64,000 nt of DNA from Heterohyrax brucei (GCA_028571685.1 CM053140.1:154303701-154367700), one strand, 5' to 3'. Positions 22,506 to 34,805 are shown, numbered from the stretch's first letter. Numbers and translations are program-made. Notes: generated by a model from the letters alone, not told the origin.

Positions 22506-23740
22506 CAAAAAATAATACAGCAAACATTCAGAAAAGAAGAAGCTACCAAATAATTGGAAACCAGAATATCTTTTAGAAGAACAAATCCAAATAAACAAAT
22601 AATGATACTGATCCTGGAATCACAGATACTCCTGGGAACCCAAATAAGCTATTTTTACCAATTCCCCCAATGCTTACAAAACTCATTATAATAAACTGAA
22701 ACTTTAAATAGAATATTCTTCTGACACCTGCTGACTACATTTGAATTCTTGTGACAAATATTTTAGGTGATAAGCAATCTCATAATAATATAAACAGCTA
22801 TGACTTTATCCAGCAAATTCATTCTTTAGAAATTTTCCATATTTCCTAATTATTGTTACCTTATGTTCACACTTCTATATAAAAAGGTAAAGATACAGTT
22901 TCATGGTTATAGTCAGACTGAGAACAGAAACTCTTTTCCAATTTATAAAAAGACTAACATCTAACACAATGCTTGGTACACATCAAATATTCAGTAAATG
23001 TTGAATGAACAATTTTCCATGACATGAGATGGATTTGGACTCATAAACTTTAACTGTTCCAGTTACTGATAGACAGCTAACTGTCAAAAGCCTCTGGGCA
23101 AGTGGACCTATGGAGCTGATGGAAGGTACATCGACTCAAGTGAGGATTTAGTTGTGAACTACACTGGCAATACCATCAAGGCCTTCAGGATTTTTTGCCC
23201 ATTACCCCGGGAGTGTAAAGGACCAAGGCTTCAAACCAGTTCATTCTGGCTGGAATACCTGCTGAGAATATGCATTTCTAATAAGTTCTGAGGAAGTTAT
23301 ACATAAGAATCACCTGGTAATCTTGTTAAAATATAGATTGTGATTCAGTTTGTCCAGGGTGAAAATGTGTAAGCTCAGCTGAAAGTGTAATCCTGTTTCA
23401 CCACCTGCCACCTATGAGACTTGTGTAAAAATCAAATGAGATAATCAAATAGAAAAGGTCTTCAGATATTTTAAGATATTTTACAAATATTTGTTATTTG
23501 TATTACAGCATTAATTTCTTAAACTTATCTTTTCATTGGTATCTCTTTTAATACACTGGCTATGTAACCTAAAGTCTACCAGCAGTCTGCAGCTCTCTAT
23601 ATGAGTTCTTCTAAACATGTTGGATGCCTTTTTTTCTCAATTCTGTGTGGTTAAATGATTGTCTATTCTGATTCTTGTGTTATAAAGTCTTCTTTCTCAT
23701 TTTTCCCACTGAGGATCTGGGGAAGTAGGGGTAAGACAGA
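22506..23740. other. No gene; small L2 and MER5 scraps
   Basis: 22965-23012 reads 'aatgcttggtacacatcaaatattcagtaaatgttgaatgaac', the sense end of an L2. 23255-23350 carries MER5-like pieces in scrambled order (see findings). The rest is unassigned. Confidence 0.5.
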
Positions 23741-23749
23741 GTACTGAGC

Positions 23750-23925
23750 AGGATTCAGAAAATGTAACTAAATGCCATGTGACCTTAGGGAAATAATTCA
23801 AATTCCCTTAACTCCAGTTTACATATCGTTAAATGAGATTTTCTTCCTAATTCAAAAGTGATGATGAGATAAGACAATGTGTTTAAATTATCAAATAAAT
23901 GTATAATATTGCTAAGTATCAATTC
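23750..23925 (+). repeat. MIR remnant, sense
   Basis: 'ccatgtgaccttagggaaataattcaaattcccttaactccagtttacatatcgttaaatgag' is the sense MIR core, followed by a diverged tail. Confidence 0.7.
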
Positions 23926-25710
23926 ACCATTTTGATTGTTTGTTCATACAGTGACAGCAGAATTCTGGATAAAAGTTTGTTTCTATAACAATACTTACTT
24001 GTTATAGGTATCAACTAAGCACTTCTCCCTCCAACATTAGTGTCTCTGCAAACACATCTGTTAGCTGACAAACCAGGTCTTCAAAAAGTATCAATGAGTA
24101 CCATAACTAAGTGTCAAATTATGCTGGGTGATGGCAATACAGTGGAGGACAAGATGTCTTATCTTCTGTTATTACAGAACAAACATACCTTCAGAAAGCA
24201 ACAAAGTTATTCTTTACTATCTGGTCCTCACTGAGGTGCAGTTATTTGGAGAACGAGGCAATTATGTTATTACTGTAAAGAAATCAGGTAAAACACACCA
24301 CCAGACTCTAGAAACCTACCTCCCACCCGGAGTGACTGACTCCATTCTGTCACTAAGGCATTAAGATAAGAAAATAAAGAAAATATGGATTGACCAAGCT
24401 TTTATTCATACAACCTAAAATATAAAAACTATATTGCTGAGATTCCATAAATTTTTAAAGTATGATTAAATATTACTTACAAACAGCCTAGTTTATACAA
24501 TGGAACATATGTGAACATGCAAATGAGAAAATGAGTAAAGGTTTACATGTAGGTGGTGATGTTGTAATAATTATCCCCAATTTTGTTTGTAGCCCAGAGT
24601 ACATGATAATATGTACACATCCAAAGCCTTTGATTTTTAAAACAACATAAAAATTCCTCCAACTCACCTTGATCTAGAAACAAACAAATTTGCAGGAAAT
24701 TGTATTCCCCCTGGAATTTGAAAGGTGATGATGACATTAATGACATTCTAGTATATGTCAAACCAATATAAAAGCTGCGAACATCTGACAAGACTCCCAT
24801 ACCTAAATGGCAGAAATTATTGAAACCACAGGGCATACAGCACTCTTTCTGGGAACCTTTGTCAGGAAGCTGTTGGAGATGGGATTTTTGGAGCAGCCTG
24901 TTGTTACCCCTCAATTCATGCTGGTCAGGTCTTTTACCAAGAGAATTTTGCTTTCAGTATTTATGTAGTACAGCAGGCAACTGTTTACCTGGGGTCACAA
25001 GAGTCAATCCAAGTGCTCTGGAATCAGTGTGCCACAGCAGCTCTGTTGCCCATGGAAACAAAGGCTTCTTTGGAGGGAGCTTACCCTGCAAGGGGCGAGG
25101 CAGAAGATAATCCCATCAATTTTTGCCACTGTCCTTAAGGAATTTTACTGCATAAAATCAGCCACAGTCACACACACTCAAAATTGCATGGTATTAAAAT
25201 AATCTATGATGATTAAAGACCTTGTTTTTGTGATCTCTAAGTTATACACAGTAATAAGTCTGCTCTTTTTTAAAAAATAAATTGATCCTATTAATAGTAA
25301 ACATCCAATTAGTAATGAATCACATGCTTTTTCTTAACAAAAAGAAAAAATGATAATATTAGTTCTTGTCTAACACGTAAGGGAATGATCCTTAGACTGT
25401 GTCACTAAGAAGAAACTGAAGACATGCTGGACCACAATGCATACTTTAAACAATCATGAAAATGACTTGGGCTAGTATTACACAAACTTCTTATATATTT
25501 CTTCCAACTTTCACAATACAAATGTAATTGCATGCTAGAATTTATTATTGTTAATCATTTCCGGAAGTTAGTAGCCTGACATTTCCACTGGTCTTGGAAT
25601 TAGCACACTTTTGCCCATATGGCAGTATGAAAGACGGATTGAAAAGGACAACAGTATGGGAATAACCCAGAGAGAAATCTAAAAGACAAAGAAGATGGGA
25701 TGGGAAGGAG
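23926..25710. other. No recognisable gene
   Basis: Unique-looking sequence. A 123-codon minus-strand frame at 24543-24914 has no domain I recognise. A motif resembling an RFX X-box, 'gttgcccatggaaac', lies at 25045-25059 in a locally GC-richer patch. Confidence 0.4.
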
Positions 25711-25714
25711 GAGG

Positions 25715-25850
25715 AAGAAATCTGCATTTATTGAGTATCTTGTTTGTGCCCTATTTGGGGTGAACAATTTCACCTGATTTTTCTCATCCCAATAACTCTG
25801 AGACAGATATAATTATACCCATTTTAGAAGAACTGGTGTAAGACAGAACT
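25715..25850 (-). repeat. MIR remnant, antisense
   Basis: 'tgcatttattgagtatcttgtttgtgccc', 'atcccaataactctgagacagatataattatacccattttagaag'. Confidence 0.75.
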
Positions 25851-26221
25851 GTGGAGACAGAATTAGCAAATGTCTGAATAAATACATGGGTGAAAGAAGG
25901 TAAATTTTCAAAACTTAATCTGAAGCTTCTGGCTGTGATGAATTAACTTTTTTTCTTTTTCATTTGTGTTACTATACTTGCAGTACTTAGGGCATGGATG
26001 ATGTTTAGGAAATAGTAAATATCTTTTAAATGAATTTTGTGATTCACTGAACTAAAAATGTAGCCCCATGCATTATATGAGAAATTCTGGGCATAACATC
26101 AAGCTTTGTGGAGACTGGGTTGTAAGACCTCCGGTGGGCTGGGGTTTTCTTCCGTTGTTGGTCTCTGAGTACACTTATAATCAAATTTAACCTTACCTGC
26201 GAGTCAGTTTTGTTATCCATA

Positions 26222-26393
26222 AAACAAAAACAAAACCCAAACCCACTGCTGTCGAGTCAATTCAGACTCATTGTGACTCTATAGGACAGAGTACAATGAA
26301 CTACTCCATTGAGTTTTCAAGGAACACCTTGTGGATTCAAACCACCAACATTTTGGTTAACAGCCATAGTACTTAACCATTATACCAAAAGGA
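26222..26393 (-). repeat. AfroSINE, antisense
   Basis: One of the better preserved copies: 'aaacccactgctgtcgagtcaattcagactcattgtgactctataggacagag', then 'tggattcaaaccaccaacattttggttaacagccatagtacttaaccattatacc'. Confidence 0.92.
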
Positions 26394-26514
26394 TAGAATA
26401 AATCTATCCCTATTCTACATCAAAAGAATATATGTAAGAGAAAAAAAAGGCAAAAATAAAGCTTAATTTTAATAAGGTAAAGTATGTTAAAAAAAAAAGC
26501 TGATGAACTTCTTG

Positions 26515-26775
26515 TACAGATTCTATTATGAGGCAGACAGATTCTTTAGATGCAAATTTGAACTCTTCAACTTACTTCCATGTGACTCCGACACATTACT
26601 TAATCATACTGAGATTTCATTTGCTTACATGCAACCTGGGAATTATGATACCTCCTTCTCAGAATTGTGGCGAAGATATGTTATGCAAAACTGTCATACA
26701 ACATATGAAAGTTGCATGCTGTAGGAAAAATTATCAAGTCTTTGCAGCATTAAGTAATGCGGAGAATAACAAATA
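26515..26775 (+). repeat. MIR remnant, sense
   Basis: 'agatgcaaatttgaactc', 'catgtgactccgacacattacttaatcatactgagatttcatttgc', 'gggaattatgatacctccttctcagaattgtggcgaag' is sense MIR in order. The two overlapping short frames here are by-products. Confidence 0.75.
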
Positions 26776-26804
26776 ACACACAAATGTCAACTAAGTTCAA
26801 GATG

Positions 26805-27600
26805 TTTTTATTGACACATCTTGTGAGTACTGGGCATACTATGTGAAGCATAAAAAGAGAATACAGATATACAAAGACAAATAAAAAAGAATATAGATAT
26901 ACAAAGACAAATCAGACATTATTCCTGGCCTAGAGTAGCTTACAGTCCAATGGAGAAGAAAGACACCTAAATTATTCCAATACAAGTTAGTGAAGTTCTA
27001 GGGTAGATCCATATATAAAATATTGCAAGATTGTAAAAAGAGGTAATTATAATGAGACAGTCTCTCTAGAGAAGAAAGTTGGCCTAAACCTGCAAGAATG
27101 AACATGAACAACATAAATGAGAATAAAAAATAATAAATGCATTGTAGACACAGTAGGCACAGTATCAACCTTAAAGAGATTTCAAATGCAAAAGCATAGA
27201 GAATTGTTAACAACCATAATTTGTGCAAATCTTTAACACTAAGCAAAAAGATTGGATTTAAGCCTGTAGGTGATGAAGATCCACTGAAGGGAGTTACATG
27301 GACATATTTTTATTTTTAAAAGACTATTATGGCTAAAAAACAGAGAATGGACCTGATGAGGAGGGGAGAAAGAAATGAGACTAAAAGGGACAAGTTATGT
27401 TACTCAACTATTTCACTATTCCATGCTAATAAGAACAAGCACCTGCTTGAACTTGGTATCAGATGGTTGCACTGCAAAACAGGAAATGGATTTCAGAACA
27501 ATGTAAGAGGAGACATCAGAAGGAGTTGGCAACTGGTTGGACTTGATGAAGAAGAGATAAGAATTCAATGATGATTCTCATTTGGGGAGGCAAAGTGGAT
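26805..27600 (-). repeat. Old L2/CR1-like LINE stretch, antisense (family uncertain)
   Basis: Left part: 'tgtgagtactgggcatactatgtg', 'attcctggcctagagtagcttacagtccaatgg'. Right part: 'ggatttaagcctgtaggtgatg...gagttacatggacat', 'aaaagactattatggc', 'gagaatggac'. The order matches a widespread ancient mammalian LINE-like repeat. A 31-bp unit containing 'gatatacaaagacaaat' is tandemly duplicated at about 26857-26918. Confidence 0.45.
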
Positions 27601-28255
27601 AGTGATACTTTACACATATCTATGGAACATGAAAGACAAAGAAATTCTGGATAAGAAAAATATTAATTTATTTAAGAACCTGTTAAACACTAAACATTTT
27701 GTCACTGTCTATGCAGCAAATCGGATTGCCTTGAAAATCAGGGCTATAGAAATTTGTTTCTCACTGACACACTGGCAGTTATTCCACACAAAAGAGAAGA
27801 AAATGACATCCAAGGAAATTAAATTTAAAGTGAGAAGGAGGTTGTGACAATGGAAAACAAGAAATCATTACAATTTAACTGATATGCAGAGGAAAAGATC
27901 ATGGGAAAAAAAAGTAAAAGCAGAGGTCAGAAAGGAAGAAAGATAATTGATCCCGTTGAAAAGACACTAGGAGTTTCAAGGCAGGCAAAACACTTATGCA
28001 CTTGTCCAATAAAAGCTATTCCAGCAGGGATTTATTCCAGGAAGACAAAAGCTGAAGTATGTTCATTGGTTCTTAATCCCTGACACAACAATTTCAGGAG
28101 ATTATCTATGTAAAGTCAACCTGCTATGAGTTGTGTCATAAACATGAAATAAAGACAATGATCGTAGACAATCTTTTCATGAAAGAGAGGAGGGCAATAC
28201 GGCTGTAACAACAAGGAGGTACAAAATCAAGGACAGGGAAATTTAGGGTGCTAGA
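27601..28255. other. No recognisable gene
   Basis: Several short plus-strand frames (27602-27847, 27901-28083) are lysine-rich products of A-rich DNA with no recognisable domain. Confidence 0.45.
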
Positions 28256-28257
28256 AA

Positions 28258-28402
28258 ACTGAGCTGGTGTAGTGGTTAAGTGCTACATCTGTTAACCAAA
28301 AGGTCAGCAGTTGGAGTCTACCAGGTACATCTGGAAAACTCTACGGTTCAGTTCTACTCTGTCCTATAAGGTCAGAATCAACTCAATGGCAATGGAGAGA
28401 GA
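28258..28402 (+). repeat. AfroSINE, sense
   Basis: 'gctggtgtagtggttaagtgctac', 'gttaaccaaaaggtcagcagttggagtctaccagg', 'ttctactctgtcctataaggtcagaatcaactcaatgg'. Confidence 0.9.
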
Positions 28403-28662
28403 ACTGAGCAAGCTTAAAATCAAACAGAATAGGAAAGACTGAAAAAGTTGTCATAATGATAGAAATGACAGATATGTGTCAGAAGGAACAAGAGGCTTTG
28501 ACTTGAAAAGTAGGAACACGTAGAAGATGAGACTCCTCATTATGGGATCTAGAAGAAAAAGCCAAAGATATAATGTTCAAGCCCACTGATACTTAAAATT
28601 GTTCCTTTAGACAACTTACTAAGTCAAATACCTACATTAACCCACTCTATATGTAGGCAAAA

Positions 28663-28860
28663 GAGACCCGGTGGTATAGTGGTGAAGTGCTCATCTACAA
28701 GTGCTCATCTGTTGTTCAAACCCATCAGCTCATTTGGTGGTAGCAACGTGTGGCAGTCTGTCTCCACAGAGATTACAGCCTTGGAAATCCTATGTGGCAG
28801 CTCTACTCTGTTCTATAGGGTAGCTATGAGTTGGAACCAACTCAAAGGCAGCAGATACAG
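28663..28860 (+). repeat. AfroSINE long form, sense, with internal duplication
   Basis: 'gagacccggtggtatagtggtgaag', 'ttcaaacccatcagctc', 'gagattacagccttggaaatcc', 'tagggtagctatgagttggaaccaactc'. The unit 'aagtgctcatct' is repeated at about 28685-28711, inside the tRNA-like head. Confidence 0.88.
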
Positions 28861-30148
28861 GTAGGGAATATGTAGGCAGTTTTTAAAAAAACAAAGCAAG
28901 TAAATTATAAAGTGTACAATTAATATTGATATTGGATTACAGTAAAGATGGACAAAGTGTGTTTTGTGTATGTTGGTGTGACTGGTGGAAATAAGAAGCC
29001 AAAGGAAATCGTACTTATTTCCTCAAATTTCTCAGTGTGGTTGGTGAGATCTTCTCTCTTGTTGCTTCTCCTTTGACTATATTCCTTGGGAGAAAAGTGG
29101 CAAGAGTAGGGGAGAGAAAAGCACATGCTTCTTGAAATATAGAAATTTCAAAGTTCAACTCAAAATTCATTAATCTCTTGTTGTATTCAACATGCTCTGG
29201 CAAGGGATAGTGTTAAAGGAGATAGTAATTAAAGCAGAGATTCAGCTCCTCAAAGCTCATGATGTAGTAGGGCAGAGAGGCAAATATATAAATACATATT
29301 AATATCTAAATCAGTTAATATAAAGGCTGCATATTTTACCTTTAAAGTAAAAATAGAAGTCAGCTATTTTAGAACACTCTGAGGCTTGAGATACTTGGAA
29401 CTTCTGAGATGTCATCTGATGTGTAGATGTATTTGACTTACATTAAAGAAGAAGTAACCTAAGAGGTCTGTCAGACCAGACAAAGTGTGACTCTCTGGCC
29501 TGATAAGGGCTGATGGAAGCCATTGGAATGATTTATTGATAAGTGACGAGCTTTAGTTCAAAGAAGGGCAGAGTTGGCTCATAATAAGAAATTCTATTCC
29601 TAGGGTTTCTTGCATTTTTTTTTTTTTTATGCATTTAAAAGATGAAATTAAGGAATAGGCCAGGAGAATTACTTTCCTTGAAACAAGAACTTTTACAAAG
29701 TGAAAAACTTGAAACTTGATCATACATCAGCATGAATAAGATAGTCTAGACTGTTTTCTACCTGCAGCTTTGGTGTCTTGGGAACACATCTGGCTTCAGC
29801 AGAGCTATGGTCACAAAAATAAAGATTATCTTCCTTCCATGGCATTCCTTCTCACTTCAATTTGTCAACAATCAAGTCCTTCATTTGCAGCTCTTAAGAT
29901 TTTCTTCTGATTAGTGAACACTGGGATTCTGCACTAAAGTTGTCAGTCCAGTTGTGAAATGATTCTTCAGGGTAAGAGGAATCTCACATGCAAACAAGCC
30001 TTTGGATTCGCTATAATTTCTTTCTAGTGAAAAGGATCTCTAAATGGATGATCTTTAATTAAAATGACAATTATTATATATTTTGTCTCTGAAAAATTCT
30101 CAAATATACTACTATGCAGTTTCAGTTTAAACATTCCTTTTGAAAAGG
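28861..30148. other. No recognisable gene
   Basis: Unique-looking sequence with a T run at about 29614-29629. Around 29240-29330 ('ctcaaagctcatgatgtagtagggcagag...') there is a faint L2-like trace. Confidence 0.4.
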
Positions 30149-30149
30149 A

Positions 30150-30290
30150 TTTGGCTACTAACAAAAAAAGTGAGCAGTGCAAATTCACCAACTACTACTT
30201 GGAAACCCTATGAGGCAGTTCTACTCTGTCTTCTAGGGATACTGTGAGCTGGAACTAACTTGAGAACAAGTTTGACAGAATTTAAAAATT
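30150..30290 (+). repeat. AfroSINE, sense, 5'-truncated
   Basis: 'tttggctactaac', 'tgagcagtgcaaattcaccaac', 'cttggaaaccctatgaggcagttctactctgtcttctagggatactgtgagctgg'. Confidence 0.8.
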
Positions 30291-30499
30291 AAGTTTTATA
30301 CAAGATGGAATCTATGGTTTTCAATGGCTCATGTAATAAAATAATCTAAACAACATAAGGAAGAAAGTGCCAAAGCCAAAAGTTTTCTATGTAATAAAAT
30401 CACACATAGGCAGAACACTTATATAAATTCAACTGTGCACATCTAAATATGTAACTTACTGCTAAAGGTTTTGAAATCAGAATTTAATAGTTCATGAGA

Positions 30500-30521
30500 A
30501 TTATTATTATTATTATTATTT
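30500..30521. repeat. (ATT)n microsatellite
   Basis: Seven consecutive 'att' units. Confidence 0.95.
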
Positions 30522-31704
30522 TACATAAAAAGAAATTCAGCGGGAAGCATCCTCACTTCCAAACAAGCCTTTCCGGTATCCAGTGAATATAGTTCAACTA
30601 CAAACTGAAGGAAGACTCAAAGTGATCACAACTTCTCTGTCCCTTGTAGGGCAGGCAAGGCAGACTCAGCTTACTGAAGAAATCCTTCACAACTCCTTTT
30701 TTGTGTTCATATCTGAAGTGCCAAGTTCTACTGCCTTTGCCTGTCAACAGGAGGGGTCTTCACATAACTAAGCAGCTAGAAAAAATCATCCTTAGAGCAG
30801 ACATGTATTTAGAAATACTTGGGAAACCAGGCCAACTGTAATTCAAATTTATGCTCTTGATTATATTTTCTAACCTCTACTTTTGTTTCTTTTTTAATTC
30901 TTCTTGCATTATATAGACTACTCTTTTTCTTTCGGCTGAATTACAAATACATATATTTTTTTCCAGATCTCCCTGCAACAAGATCACTGTTTTACTTCTT
31001 TTCTGGAGTTATTTAAAATCTTCTCAACTGGACTAAACAAACTTGGATGGAATATTGTATTTAAGATTTATGGATGCCACTAATACAAGTAAATAGTAGA
31101 TCTTCTCCTGAAATCATCCTAGGTACAAGCATTAGACAAAAGCAGATTCATGGGTAAGCTCATTCTATGTCTTAATCTCATTACTCTGTACCTCAATGAA
31201 TTCTAATTTCAATAGGATCTATATTTATAAAGGATAAATATTTATACGGAGACTGGTGTGTTGGTCAAAATTCATAATTTTTTGGTTAAAGGAAGGCTTT
31301 TCAACAAACTAAAGCTTAAATTCAAATGAGGAGAATCATAGATTGTTTGGTATTTGTTACTGGTGTTTCTTATCCCTAAAGAAGTGGTTGTAACAAGTCT
31401 GTGTGTGTATATAGGCAGTGGGTGTGGGTGTGTGCATGTGCTGAGAAGCAGGGTGGATTTAGTCCATCCAGCATGAAGCATTAGAAGAGAGAATATCAAT
31501 ATGCTTCCAAGTAAAGCTATCCATAGATTTTTTTATATGAGCAGTGAAATACAATGTAATTTATAAATCATAAAGACTACTTAGCATATATCATCACTTA
31601 AAAGCAGATCTCATTAGCTGGTTCTGTTTACTACTTCTAATTCTCTTCTTAGAAAAATATGACAGCCTAGAACTTTTATATCACAGTCATTTCATATTAG
31701 CAGT
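30522..31704. other. No recognisable gene; GT-rich patch
   Basis: A GT-rich patch lies at 31398-31440. The remaining sequence is AT-rich with no convincing frame. Confidence 0.45.
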
Positions 31705-31770
31705 GACTATCCTGGCCCCTAGGGTCACCATGAGTCAGATCCGACACAACGGTACTTGGCTTGGCTAACA
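31705..31770 (+). repeat. AfroSINE 3' end, sense
   Basis: 'ctagggtcaccatgagtcagatccgacacaacgg' followed by 'ttggcttgg' is the AfroSINE tail. The L1 3' end follows immediately. Confidence 0.8.
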
Positions 31771-32305
31771 CATGAGTGGGTGACTACATCAACATGTGAC
31801 CAGAAGAACCAAATAGTGCCCGGCTACCACCAGTGATAGCCATGATGTGCCTCACAAAGTTGAGTCTCACTGGCAACACAAGAATAAAAAGGGGTGCACC
31901 TTGAGATCTCCACTAAAAGACAGTAATTGACGGTCCAGGGCCTCAGGGTGCCCCTGGGAACATGGCCTCCGGCCCTGATGCTGCCTCTGTTCAGAAATCA
32001 TAATGGAGGTCAACTTTTCGGACAGTAATGGATGGGACTTGGTGACACAGAGTGGCCATATCGTGTGTGCACTTTATGGTTTCATGCATCTATAGGATGT
32101 CATCCTGCTGACCTCTTACTGGAGGCAGGGAAGAGGGTGGAAAAGAGGGGACAGGAGATTATTAGAGGATATGACATACATGGAATGGAGAGGAGGAGTG
32201 TGCTGTCGCCAGGCAGGGAGAGCGGTAGGGGCTGCACCAAGGCAGGCATGCAAATTTATACAGGATTGTATATTTTCACTCAATCATAATAATTTTTTTA
32301 AATGT
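31771..32305 (+). repeat. L1 3' end, 5'-truncated, sense
   Basis: Aligns in order with 48165-48700 of the end-to-end L1: 'gaccagaagaaccaaatagtgcc', 'tgagtctcactggcaacacaagaataaa', 'gagatctccactaaaagac', 'cctgatgctgcc', 'tcctgctgacctc', 'gtgtgctgtcgccaggcagggagagc', 'tatattttcactcaat'. Only 3' UTR is present. The poly(A) has decayed to an AT-rich stretch. Confidence 0.88.
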
Positions 32306-32896
32306 TTATGCTTATTATGAAAAAAGATTTTTAAAAAACAAAGGGTTGCAGACTACCGAAAACAACCTTCCTTTGCAACTAAAACTCAAAGTCAGTCTGA
32401 AAAGCAAGAAACTGCTTCTGTATCTTCCATTGTGTGTAGTCCTATGGTACTAGAGACCCAGGTCAGAAAAGTAGTGAGCCTTGTACATTACCAAAGGGAT
32501 CTGAGTCTCTAATTCCAAAGTACAATCAGTAACATACTGAAGGATTTTTTTTTTTTTTTCCATAGAGATAGTGCTGCACTCCAGATAGGACGTGATGGGA
32601 TATGATACACAGAAGGTAACAAGAAATGGATGCTTAGATGGGAAAAGACTGGACAAAGAATGCTTGCAACTAGAAAAGGAGAAAGAGCTGACTTACATCT
32701 TACCTCCCTCCCCACAGGGACATAGCCTCATTCCTCACCCACACAACCAAGAATAGTAAACTATTTCCAGTTGTATATGTATGTCTCACTCCATCCTCCT
32801 ACACCGCCCTTCCCTATCTGGTTCTCAGCCTCCTCTTTCCCAGTTCGTCTTTTGGCTATCATGTACATATTTATGCCCCTGCACCTGGCACCTGGG
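32306..32896. other. No recognisable gene
   Basis: Unique-looking. A T run at 32546-32560 has no attached element. Confidence 0.5.
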
Positions 32897-33243
32897 GGCA
32901 ACATTGATTCAGTAGTAGAAGTCTTGACTTCTATGGGAAATACCCAGGTTTGAATCCCAGCCAATGCATCCCATGCACAGCTGTCACACATGTCAAGAAA
33001 GTCTTACATGTCACCAGGATGCTGAACGGGTTTCAGCAGAGTTTCCAGATTAAACAAGCTAAGTAAAAAAATCTGCATATCTACTTTCAAAAATCAGCAG
33101 TAAAAACTCCGTAGATCACAGCAGTCTGATTAGTACCTGATTAGGCAATGGTACAGCGTCAGGCAGCATTTTGTTCCATAATGGATGGGGTTACCAGGAG
33201 TCCCAGCTGCCTCTAAGGTAGCTCACAACAACAACTAGTAGTA
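32897..33243 (+). repeat. tRNA-Gly-derived SINE with RTE-like body and tail
   Basis: The head (about 32903-32970) follows tRNA-Gly: 'cattgattcagtagtagaa' (A box), an anticodon-arm equivalent, 'acccaggtttgaatcccagcc' (B box at 32947-32957) and 'aatgca'. The body at about 33020-33135 ('gctgaacgggtttcagcagagtttccagatt', 'atctactttcaaaaatcagcag') resembles the RTE 5' leader at 6915-7030. The tail ('ggcaatggtacagcgtcaggcagcattttgttcc', ending 'agctcacaacaacaac') matches the RTE 3' end at 4350-4436. The head is not a working tRNA gene: the stems are mismatched and it continues into the SINE. Confidence 0.82.
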
Positions 33244-34455
33244 GTAAAAGTCACCTTAATGCATTCACCTGGAATTCTAAGAGTGCAGCCCCATGATCAC
33301 AGATGGCTTCATGATACAAAAGTGGGATCACACAGAGGATGCAGGTCCCATTCTTAGGGCAGTAGACAGTAGGAGGTGACTGAAGAGGACTACAGTGTGG
33401 GGCACTGGAAGGCTGATTTTGGATCAGCTCTCAACACGGTACCTCAGCTGTGCTGCTCACGTCAGAGTTGACTTCCCATTTCAACATCAAGCTTCTGCCA
33501 GTTTTTCTGTTCTGGCTGCTGAGCCAAAGGGACAGGAAATCATTACAGGGAAAACATTTCTAGCAAAGGTCACTTTAACAGAAAATTACATCAATCACCT
33601 TGAAGAAAAAAATACATTTCAATTGGTGTCATCTGTCCATTGGATAACATCCGTTTTAGTTCCTGCCCTGAGTTTTTAAAAGTTAGTCTAACTTTTAGAG
33701 AAAGCACATTAAAAATTAACCATGCCTTCAACAGTGATTTCAATCTTTTGAAAAGGCAGAGATGGCTATTAGTTACTTTATGTCAGAAGCTAAATGGTTA
33801 CCTACTTAGAAGAGGAGGACTTGGGGGATGGGGGGCTATACTCTCTCTGGAATGCTGCAAAGGAGCAAATCTTTCTGAGTTAGAAGAACAAACGCTTACA
33901 ACATACTTTCTTCTGTAACGGTCTGGAAGACAGATGCACGTCGTGAGTACAGTATCATTTTTTTCTTATTTATTGGAAGTATACAGTGCTTACAATGTCC
34001 TCACTCACTTCATGTGTGTGCGTGTCTGTGTTTGCAAGAAGCTAAGAGGAAGGATGGGGCGGTGAAAGAAGGTGAAAGAGAAGAAGAAGGGAAAGGAATT
34101 TAGGAAATACCAAGTAAACTACAAGTGCAAATGTTGCAACTGTTTCCTACTCGCCCGGAACCCTACAGAGGGACCGCCTGGACCCTGATGGCCAGAAATG
34201 CCCACACTTAAAACCAGACACTTGCCATTTCATTCTCTCCACCACTATCCATGCAAAGCATTTTTGAAATGCCTTCCCAATCATATCATATAAAAAGCAT
34301 ACAGAATACTTAAGACTGATTTTAGAAAGAGATTCATCATATAAGCAAGCTGCTGTAAATGATTCTGCCTGAATGACCAGGTATAAGAGGCTTGGGTGCC
34401 CATGGTTCCATATGACATACCTATTCCAGCCTTTCTCTCTGCACCTCCCTTTCTC
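33244..34455. other. No recognisable gene
   Basis: Frames at 33395-33679 and 33640-33918 have no recognisable domain, start context or repeat match. A GT-rich patch lies at 34014-34033 and a purine-rich patch at 34045-34105. Confidence 0.45.
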
Positions 34456-34458
34456 TTA

Positions 34459-34620
34459 ACTGAAAACGAATGCACTGCCATTGAGTTCATTCTGATTCAT
34501 AGTGACCAGATAGGACACAGCAGAACTGCTTCACAGTTTCCAAGAAGTGCCTGACAGATTTGAACTGTCAACCTTTTGGTTAACAGACATAGCACTTAAC
34601 CACTACGTTACCAAACAGGG
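34459..34620 (-). repeat. AfroSINE, antisense
   Basis: 'actgccattgagttcattctgattcatagtgacc', 'aggacacagcagaactgcttcacag', 'tttgaactgtcaaccttttggttaacagacatagcacttaaccac'. Confidence 0.92.
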
Positions 34621-34805
34621 TTTTCCCCTTTCCCTTACAGGTCACTAAAGGGAACAACAACTGGAAAAGCACTTTGAGGATTTCTAAAAACACATTCTAT
34701 TTCTATTTATGTTAATTCTACAGATTCCCTCTGAATTGTAATGTTTCCTCCTTTTTCGTAGAGGGTGGAGTGGCTGAAGGAGGCTAAGACCAAACTCTAT
34801 GCACC

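Noticed and set aside
24543..24914. 123-codon minus-strand frame outside known repeats
   Set aside because: No recognisable domain, no conserved-looking motif, and no splice or promoter context. A frame of this length is expected by chance in 64 kb.
32903..32970. tRNA-Gly-like sequence with A and B boxes
   Set aside because: It is the head of a SINE: it runs directly into the RTE-like body, and the stems and anticodon arm are mismatched, so it is not a functional tRNA gene.
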